Below, piece after piece: positions 58,678 to 64,000 of a stretch of DNA of 64,000 bases (the stretch's first letter is position 1; each line of letters opens with the position of its first letter). A program made the position numbers and the translations under genes. This stretch comes from Oscillospiraceae bacterium (GTDB lineage Bacteria; Bacillota; Clostridia; Oscillospirales; Ruminococcaceae), in NCBI GenBank assembly GCA_004556975.1, contig SFFD01000002.1, positions 62,001-126,000 of the forward strand, read 5' to 3'. Under the pieces are notes generated by a model. That model worked only from the letters and a program-made list of their open reading frames with translations, did not search any database and was not told where the DNA came from.

Positions 58678-60582
58678 GTGATACTTGAAATAACGGGTCT
58701 TAATAAAAGCTTCGGGGCAAAAACCGTCCTCTCTGACCTTGATTTAAAGATTGAAGACAAAGACAGAATAGGTCTTATAGGCGAAAACGGAGCGGGCAAA
58801 TCCACTTTGCTTAATATTATAGCCGGCGATATGGATTACGACAGCGGAACACTTGCCCGCGGAACGGGAAAGCGCATAGGCTTCCTCCGGCAGGACAGCG
58901 GTCTTGCCCTTGGCGGAACGATAATTTCCGAAATGCGCTCGGTTTTCGCATCAGTGCTCAAATCGGAGGAGCGCCTGCGCTCCCTTGAGCACGATATGGC
59001 AAGCTTTGAGCACGGCTCTGCAAAGTACGTAAGCCTTTTTGCGGAATATGAGCACGAAAAAAGCCGCTTTGAAGCGGCGGACGGCTATAATATAAATGTG
59101 AAAATCAATACGGTGCTCACGGGTATGGGCTTTAGCTCCTTTGACCCCGAAACGCCGGTGGAGCGCCTTTCCGGCGGCGAACGCACGCGCCTTGCCCTTG
59201 CAAAGCTGCTGCTTGAAGACCCGGATTTGCTCATGCTTGACGAGCCCACAAACCACCTTGATTTTAAAACCCTCGGCTGGCTTGAGGATTATCTTTCAAC
59301 ATATAAGGGCGCAATTCTCACCGTTTCGCATGACAGATATTTTCTTGACAAAATCGTGAATACCGTCTGCGAAATGGAAAATAAAACACTTGTGCGCTAT
59401 AACGCAGGCTATACCAAGTACCTTGATTTAAAGGCGGCGCGCCTTGCAAGAATGCAGAAGGAATATGACCGCCAGATGCGCGAAATTGCGGAGCTGGAGG
59501 ACTTTATCGCCCGCAATAAGGTGCGCGCCTCCACCACCAAGCGCGCTCATAGCCGCGAAATGGAACTTGAGCGTATGGAGATAAAAGAGCGCCCGACTCC
59601 GCCGCCAAAGCCGCCGAAATTCCGCTTTTCCTACGAGCGCGAGCCGGTAAAGGACGTGCTTACGGTCGAGGGGCTTCGCCTTGAAGTGGGGGAGGGCGCG
59701 GAAAAAAAGCTGCTCTGTCCCTCGGTGGATTTGACTGTGCGCCGCGGCGAAAAGATTGCCATTGTGGGAATGAACGGCGTTGGCAAAAGTACGTTTATAA
59801 AAACCATTCTCGGAATTTTGCCGCACACCGCCGGAATAATCGAGTGGGGGCGTAATGTCCGCGCAGGGTATTACGACCAGCACAACAGCTATCTTCACCC
59901 AAACAAAACCGTTTTGGACGAGCTTTGGGATATGTTCCCGCGTTCCGACGAGCTTACCCTGCGTTCCGCTCTCGGCCGCGCGCGCATTACCGGCGACAAT
60001 GTGTTCAAAAAAGTAAGCGTGCTTTCCGGCGGTGAAAAGGCGCGCCTTAGCTTTGCGGCGCTTACCCTTAAGGATTCAAATGTGCTCGTCCTTGACGAGC
60101 CGACGAACCATATGGATATTTCCTGCAAGGAAGCCCTTGACGAAGCGCTTCGCGAGTTTACCGGCACAATAATTATGGTCAGCCATGACCGCTATCTGCT
60201 CAACCGGGTGCCCACAAGGATTATCGAAATGTTCCCCGACAGGCTTGTAAGCTATGAGGGAGTTTACGACGACTATCTTCGCCTGAAGGAAGAAGCTCCC
60301 GCTGCGGCGCGCGAAGAAAAAAAGCCGACCCAAAACGAAACGGCTTATTACAAAACAAAACAGCAAAAAAGCGAGGACGCAAAGCGCCGCAGCCGCATAA
60401 AGGCCATCGAAAACGAAATTGCAGAGGCGGACGCCCGCCTTGCGGAAATAGAAAAAGAAATGGCTTTACCGGAAATCTGCGCCGATTACGAAAAGATGAC
60501 GGCGCTTTGCGCCGAAATGGAACAGCTTAAGGACAAACAAAACGCCCTTATGGACGAATGGGCAGAACTTACGGAGGATTGA
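58678..60582 (+). CDS. ABC-F family ribosome-associated ATPase
   Basis: 634 aa, two ABC domains and no membrane segments. Domain 1: GENGAGKST, LSGGERTRLALAKLL, LMLDEPTNHLD. A charged linker with DRQMREIAELEDFIARNKVRASTTKRAHSR (the P-site interaction motif). Domain 2: GMNGVGKST, LSGGEKARLSFAALTL, VLDEPTNHMD. A coiled-coil tail ends the protein (Uup/EttA-like). ABC-F proteins act on the ribosome, some giving antibiotic protection; the subgroup cannot be told here. GTG at 58678 follows AGGCGGTG by 9 bp. Confidence 0.92.
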   Translation: MILEITGLNKSFGAKTVLSDLDLKIEDKDRIGLIGENGAGKSTLLNIIAGDMDYDSGTLARGTGKRIGFLRQDSGLALGGTIISEMRSVFASVLKSEERLRSLEHDMASFEHGSAKYVSLFAEYEHEKSRFEAADGYNINVKINTVLTGMGFSSFDPETPVERLSGGERTRLALAKLLLEDPDLLMLDEPTNHLDFKTLGWLEDYLSTYKGAILTVSHDRYFLDKIVNTVCEMENKTLVRYNAGYTKYLDLKAARLARMQKEYDRQMREIAELEDFIARNKVRASTTKRAHSREMELERMEIKERPTPPPKPPKFRFSYEREPVKDVLTVEGLRLEVGEGAEKKLLCPSVDLTVRRGEKIAIVGMNGVGKSTFIKTILGILPHTAGIIEWGRNVRAGYYDQHNSYLHPNKTVLDELWDMFPRSDELTLRSALGRARITGDNVFKKVSVLSGGEKARLSFAALTLKDSNVLVLDEPTNHMDISCKEALDEALREFTGTIIMVSHDRYLLNRVPTRIIEMFPDRLVSYEGVYDDYLRLKEEAPAAAREEKKPTQNETAYYKTKQQKSEDAKRRSRIKAIENEIAEADARLAEIEKEMALPEICADYEKMTALCAEMEQLKDKQNALMDEWAELTED

Positions 60583-60585
60583 TTT

Positions 60586-60774
60586 ATGGAAAATATGGAT
60601 ATAAGAACGCTTTTGCTTCTTTGCGCTTCGCTTTTTTCGGCAATCGCAGGCGGATTTTTCGCACAACGGGCGAAAAAAACAGAAAAATTCGCTTTGCTTG
60701 TCATATCCGTAGTGTTTGCCGCCCTTTGCCTTGTGGGGATAATCCTTTCCGTACTTTCGCTGATATTCAAATGA
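60586..60774 (+). CDS. Small two-helix membrane protein
   Basis: 62 aa with two hydrophobic segments (TLLLLCASLFSAIAGGFFAQR and FALLVISVVFAALCLVGIILSVL), linked by a basic turn RAKKTEK. Family unknown. It starts 3 bp after the ABC-F stop with GGAGG inside that gene's end, so it is translated with it. Confidence 0.75.
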   Translation: MENMDIRTLLLLCASLFSAIAGGFFAQRAKKTEKFALLVISVVFAALCLVGIILSVLSLIFK

Positions 60775-60811
60775 AAAAAGCCGCGGCTTAACCAAAGCCG
60801 CGGCTTTTTTT
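60774..60811. terminator. Bidirectional terminator
   Basis: AAAAAAGCCGCGGCTT (60774-60789), loop AACC, AAGCCGCGGCTTTTTTT (60795-60811); ends both the ABC-F unit and the convergent nitroreductase gene. Confidence 0.92.
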
Positions 60812-60864
60812 CGCCAAGCAGTATTATTCTATCGCAGTCAAGTGCACGGCGGAAAATAAAAGGC

Positions 60865-61392
60865 TCATTCCGCCCAAAAAACTCTGTTCGGCTTTCTTTC
60901 CGCTGCCTGCGGAATATCGCCGTCAATATATCCGACGGCGCAGTGGCCGATTCCTTCCCATTCGCCCTCAACGCCAAGGTCTTTTAAAAGCTGCCGATAT
61001 TCGGGCTCTTCAAATTCCTGTTTGGCGCGGTGAATCCATATGCTTCCAAGACCGAGAGAGTGCGCGGCAAGCATCATATTGCCCATAACAAGGCTTCCGT
61101 CATAAACCCGGTTTGCCCATTCCTTTTCTGCCAGAACAATAAGAACTGCGGGTGCGCCGTAGAAAGGGTCGAACCCTTCCGGAAAACCGCCTATTCTGCG
61201 GTTTTCTTCCGCAATGCGGTCGCGCAATTCCTTATTTGTAACCGCAAGAATTATGGCTGACTGTTTGCCCTTTGCGCTTGCCGCATAAAGGCCCGATTCG
61301 ATTATCTGTTCAAGTTCGGCTTTTTCGGGCATATCGGGCTTGAATTTTCTTATGCTGCGGCGTTCTTTTATTGCTTTAATGACTTCGTTCAT
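60865..61392 (-). CDS. Nitroreductase-family FMN enzyme
   Basis: 175 aa. FMN-binding RRSIRKFKPDM, ASAKGKQS, YDGSLVMGNMMLAAHSLGLGSIWIHRA, and IGHCAVGYIDGD. It likely reduces nitro or quinone compounds with NAD(P)H; substrate unknown. Shorter than NfsB types and close to the clostridial nitroreductase branch. GGAGG lies 6 bp before the ATG. Confidence 0.9.
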   Translation of the reverse strand: MNEVIKAIKERRSIRKFKPDMPEKAELEQIIESGLYAASAKGKQSAIILAVTNKELRDRIAEENRRIGGFPEGFDPFYGAPAVLIVLAEKEWANRVYDGSLVMGNMMLAAHSLGLGSIWIHRAKQEFEEPEYRQLLKDLGVEGEWEGIGHCAVGYIDGDIPQAAERKPNRVFWAE

Positions 61393-61449
61393 TCCAATTC
61401 CTCCTGTCAGATATTATAAACAAGCGTTCTTAAAAATTTAGGTATTGTT

Positions 61450-62097
61450 TTAAATATCGCTGATTTCAATCTGATGTTTAAGCCTTTGATAAAACTCAAT
61501 TTGAAAGTCCAGCTTTTCGCACCAAAGCTCGTGCCCGGATTTCGTACCAAACTCCAGCTCTTTGTATTTCCGGAGTTTCGCAATGGCTTTTTCTGTGTGC
61601 CCGCGCTTTTCATCAATGCTCATTTCGTCGTATTTTATCCATTTAAGGTTTTCAAAAATGCGATAGGCGTCAAAGCGGTCTATGTTGTCCGCGTCGCCGA
61701 CGGTAAGAGCAAAAGCGGTGCGTTTTCCGTCAAAATCCGCTTTGTCATCAGCGTGAATGGCTATTCCGTAGCAAATATCCTCAATAACATCGGGTTCAAA
61801 GCCAAGCTCCTCAAGAAACGGGCGCGCAATTTTTGCGGAGTATCTTCCGTGGTTTCTGTAATCTTCGGAATCTTTAAATTTTCCGCAGTATGAAATGTCG
61901 TGCAAAAGACAGGCAACAACCATTGCTTCTGCGTCAAGCCCCTCTTTTTCGGCAATATATTTGCCTATGTTTGCAACGCGGACAGAATGCTCATAACGGT
62001 ACTCTTTTTCATAGGGCTTGTCGCTGAAATATTCGCTGCCGTCAAATTTACGGCGAAGAAATTCTTTTGCAAGTTCAACGGAGTTTTCTTTTCTCAT
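61450..62097 (-). CDS. HD-domain hydrolase
   Basis: 215 aa. HD motif residues: His in YEHSVRVA, His-Asp in CLLHDISYCG, and further His in NHGRYSA and IHADDKAD. Metal-dependent phosphohydrolase fold; substrate unknown. Near-neighbour of the nitroreductase (57 bp) on the same strand. AAAGGAG precedes the ATG. Confidence 0.88.
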   Translation of the reverse strand: MRKENSVELAKEFLRRKFDGSEYFSDKPYEKEYRYEHSVRVANIGKYIAEKEGLDAEAMVVACLLHDISYCGKFKDSEDYRNHGRYSAKIARPFLEELGFEPDVIEDICYGIAIHADDKADFDGKRTAFALTVGDADNIDRFDAYRIFENLKWIKYDEMSIDEKRGHTEKAIAKLRKYKELEFGTKSGHELWCEKLDFQIEFYQRLKHQIEISDI

Positions 62098-62126
62098 GGG
62101 TACTCCTTTCCGTCAATATAAATAAA

Positions 62127-62147
62127 GCGGGCTGAAAAACAGCCCGC
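62127..62147 (-). terminator. Possible terminator between the winged-helix and HD genes
   Basis: GCGGGCTG (62127-62134) and CAGCCCGC (62140-62147); weak T tail on the minus strand. Confidence 0.5.
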
Positions 62148-62161
62148 CTTCGCTTAAAAAA

Positions 62162-62335
62162 TCATTCCTTTACTGCATAGCAGCAACGAACGGGGGAATA
62201 TACCTTTTCTTCAGCCTTAAGCTCTTTAATTGCTTTGGAAACCTCGTCCTTGTCTGCGCCGAGGGCTGCGGCAATTTCACCGGGACGAAGCGGCTTTTCG
62301 GAATTTTTGAGCAGTTCAATAATTTGTTCTTTCAT
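62162..62335 (-). CDS. Small winged-helix-like DNA-binding protein
   Basis: 57 aa read from the sequence: MKEQIIELLKNSEKPLRPGE, IAAALGADKDEVSKAIKELK, then AEEKVYSPVRCCYAVKE. Helix-turn-helix plus a short wing, like the MarR/ArsR core; the pair CC near the end could sense metal or redox. Function unknown. AAGGAGAG lies 8 bp before the ATG. It lies ahead of the HD and nitroreductase genes on the same strand and may regulate them. Confidence 0.78.
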   Translation of the reverse strand: MKEQIIELLKNSEKPLRPGEIAAALGADKDEVSKAIKELKAEEKVYSPVRCCYAVKE

Positions 62336-62433
62336 TTTATATCTCTCCTTAAAATTTGATTTTTTGTTTTATATATGTCAGCTTACAAAACGCCGCAGAT
62401 TTTAATACATTATATCCGATTGCTTTTGCAAAG

Positions 62434-62660
62434 TCAATCTGAAAGAAACGCCGAAGCTTGATTAAAAGCAAATTTCGTAATAAAGACATGAACAACGCCG
62501 CGACATTCTTCTTCGTCAGAAAAATTACCGGGTGTCATACCGCATTTTTCCATTGCTCTGCGGCTTGCTTTTGGTGAATTCATATCTTCATCAGAAAACC
62601 GTGTTTTCAGCGTAAATCGGTCGTTCGCTTATAAGCAGAAATTGATATGCTTCTTTAAAA
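62434..62660 (-). pseudogene. Relic of a GNAT acetyltransferase
   Basis: On the minus strand EAYQFLLISERPIYAENTVF in one frame continues in another as DEDMNSPKASRRAMEKCGMT and ends GVVHVFITKFAFNQ. The end resembles the C-terminal MEKCGM motif of GNAT enzymes. Short, frameshifted, no start. Confidence 0.45.
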
Positions 62661-62665
62661 TTCCC

Positions 62666-62692
62666 AAAAACCCGCATAAACACTGGGTTTTT
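62666..62692. terminator. lysS terminator
   Basis: AAAAACCC (62666-62673) pairs with GGGTTTTT (62685-62692), just past the lysS stop. Confidence 0.65.
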
Positions 62693-62699
62693 TCGACAT

Positions 62700-64000
62700 T
62701 TACTTGTCAAGGGGTTTCATTGTTGGGAAAAGAAGAACATCGCGGATGGAATAATTTCCGGTAAGAAGCTGAACCATACGGTCAATTCCTACGCCAAGGC
62801 CGCCCGTAGGAGGCATACCGTATTCCATGGCGGTAAGAAAGTCCTCATCAAGGCGTTCCGCCTCATCGTCGCCCTGCTCGCGAAGAGCTGCCTGCGCCAT
62901 AAAACGCTCGCGCTGGTCAATGGGGTCATTAAGCTCGGAATATGCGTTTGCGTGTTCGCGCCCGGCAACAAAAAGCTCAAATCTTTGGGTCATCCAGGGC
63001 TTTTCGGGGTCCTTTTTGGTAAGAGGGCTTACCTCAATGGGGTATTCGGTGATAAAGGTAGGCTGAATAAGCTTGTCTTCAACAAATTCGTCAAAGAACG
63101 CGGCAAGGATGTCGCCCTTTTTGTGGCGTTCCTCAAACTCAACTCCGTGTTCCTTGGCAACCTTTCTTGCGGTTTCAAGGTCGGGAATTTCGTCAAAATC
63201 GACTCCGGAATATTTTTTGACCGCTTCGGTCATGGTAATGCGCTCAAAGGGCTTGCCAAGGTCGATTTCGTGGCCGTCAAATTCCACTACGGTTTTACCG
63301 ATTACGTTTTCGGCGCAGCGGCGGAACATTTTTTCGGTGATGTCCATCATGCCGTCAAGGTTGGTATATGCCTGATAAAGTTCAAGCTCGGTGAATTCCG
63401 GATTGTGACGGGGGTCCATGCCCTCGTTGCGGAATACACGGCCGATTTCATAAACTCTGTCAAAGCCGCCGATGATAAGACGCTTAAGATAAAGTTCAAG
63501 AGCAATGCGCATATACATATCGATGTCAAGAGCATTGTGGTGAGTGATAAAGGGTCTTGCGGAAGCGCCGCCGGCGATGGTGTTGAGCACGGGGGTCTCA
63601 ACCTCAAGGAATCCTTCTTCGTCAAGAAGCGCGCGGATTTCCTTTATTATCATGCTGCGCTTTACAAAGGTATCTTTAACCTCGGGGTTTACAATAAGGT
63701 CAACATAGCGCTGACGGTAGCGAAGCTCCGGGTCTTTAAGTCCGTGGAATTTTTCCGGCAGGGGAAGGAGGGACTTTGCAAGCAGCACAACGGAGGTGGC
63801 GCGCACGGAAATTTCGCCCATGTGGGTGCGGAACACAACGCCGGTAACGCCGATGATGTCGCCGATATCCCACTTTTTAAAATCAGCGTAAGCGTCGTCG
63901 CCGACCATATCCTTGCGAACATAAAGCTGAATGCGGCCCTGCTTATCCTGAAGGTCGGCAAAGCTTGCTTTGCCCATGCCGCGCTTGCTCATAATGCGGC
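62700..64000 (-). CDS. lysS: Lysyl-tRNA synthetase class II, 5' end outside the window
   Basis: The C-terminal 433 residues or so of LysRS. The visible part starts in the OB-fold domain ([21 protein letters not shown]), then the core with [11 protein letters not shown], motif 2 [20 protein letters not shown] and motif 3 [26 protein letters not shown]. The ATG at 63992 is internal, not the start. It charges tRNA-Lys. No sign of fusion or truncation at the C-terminus. Confidence 0.96.
   Translation of the reverse strand, partial: RIMSKRGMGKASFADLQDKQGRIQLYVRKDMVGDDAYADFKKWDIGDIIGVTGVVFRTHMGEISVRATSVVLLAKSLLPLPEKFHGLKDPELRYRQRYVDLIVNPEVKDTFVKRSMIIKEIRALLDEEGFLEVETPVLNTIAGGASARPFITHHNALDIDMYMRIALELYLKRLIIGGFDRVYEIGRVFRNEGMDPRHNPEFTELELYQAYTNLDGMMDITEKMFRRCAENVIGKTVVEFDGHEIDLGKPFERITMTEAVKKYSGVDFDEIPDLETARKVAKEHGVEFEERHKKGDILAAFFDEFVEDKLIQPTFITEYPIEVSPLTKKDPEKPWMTQRFELFVAGREHANAYSELNDPIDQRERFMAQAALREQGDDEAERLDEDFLTAMEYGMPPTGGLGVGIDRMVQLLTGNYSIRDVLLFPTMKPLDK

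Overview
The window looks like a chromosomal segment of an endospore-forming, Gram-positive anaerobe of the Clostridia. An Oscillospirales/Ruminococcaceae-like lineage is my inference, not a measurement. The evidence is spoIVA, a sigma-H-like factor, a SpoVB-type flippase, CdaA/CdaR, ThyX instead of ThyA, RNase M5, the CsoR copper switch, many TTG/GTG starts behind AGGAGG-type ribosome sites, and intergenic palindromes of the kind common in gut Clostridia. Most of it is core chromosome. I see no integrase, transposase, phage structural gene or CRISPR array.

Layout. 1-1020: end of a MinD-like ATPase and a methylglyoxal-synthase-like protein lacking key active-site residues. 1129-4878: hisS and aspS, separated by 600 bp of structured non-coding DNA. 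4890-5500: a DUF559 nuclease-like gene between inverted structured repeats. 5513-10972: pncC, a HAD phosphatase, holA, rnmV, and an AlgI-like/DHHW-like pair that seems to have lost its catalytic residues in both partners. 11065-13984: csoR-copA copper operon with the operator between the -35 and -10 and an in-frame CopZ domain at the end of CopA. 14285-14758: GC-rich minisatellite. 14927-17365: GH2 glycosidase and phosphatidylserine synthase. 17530-21522: ABC exporter with a coiled-coil permease. 21871-22815: four 250-bp tandem repeats.

22829-28104: glucokinase and RodA (minus strand), then tsaE-tsaB-rpiB and upp-ruvX. 28215-30416: a glycolipid-type membrane operon. 30609-36597: pepF, dinB, an FMN reductase, DUF1540, spoIVA, and a small membrane protein gene behind a promoter bracketed by LexA-like boxes. 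36843-39345: MATE pump, sigma factor, zinc-ribbon protein. 39410-42345: a decayed minus-strand array of nuclease-like C-terminal modules joined by repeated linkers, the main accessory region. 42457-50779: SpoVB-like flippase, MnmM, lipoprotein, thyX, DJ-1, a Cys-rich miniprotein, mltG, DUF3343 and a class-V aminotransferase. 51017-54778: cdaA-cdaR and a flavoprotein. 54885-62335: GNAT, tRNA-Ser(GGA), U32 protease, ABC-F, nitroreductase, HD hydrolase, small winged-helix protein. 62700-64000: lysS, cut by the window end.

The working themes are translation and tRNA modification (hisS, aspS, lysS, tsaE/tsaB, mnmM, ABC-F), envelope growth and sporulation (minD, rodA, cdaA/cdaR, mltG, spoIVA, spoVB-like), and stress responses (csoR/copA, dinB, the putative LexA-controlled gene). 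The most unusual items are the toxin-tip-like array with its slippery A7 frameshift, the parallel loss of catalytic motifs in three enzyme-like proteins, the candidate SOS-controlled membrane miniprotein, and the repeat families. All family assignments were made by reading motifs; no database search was run.
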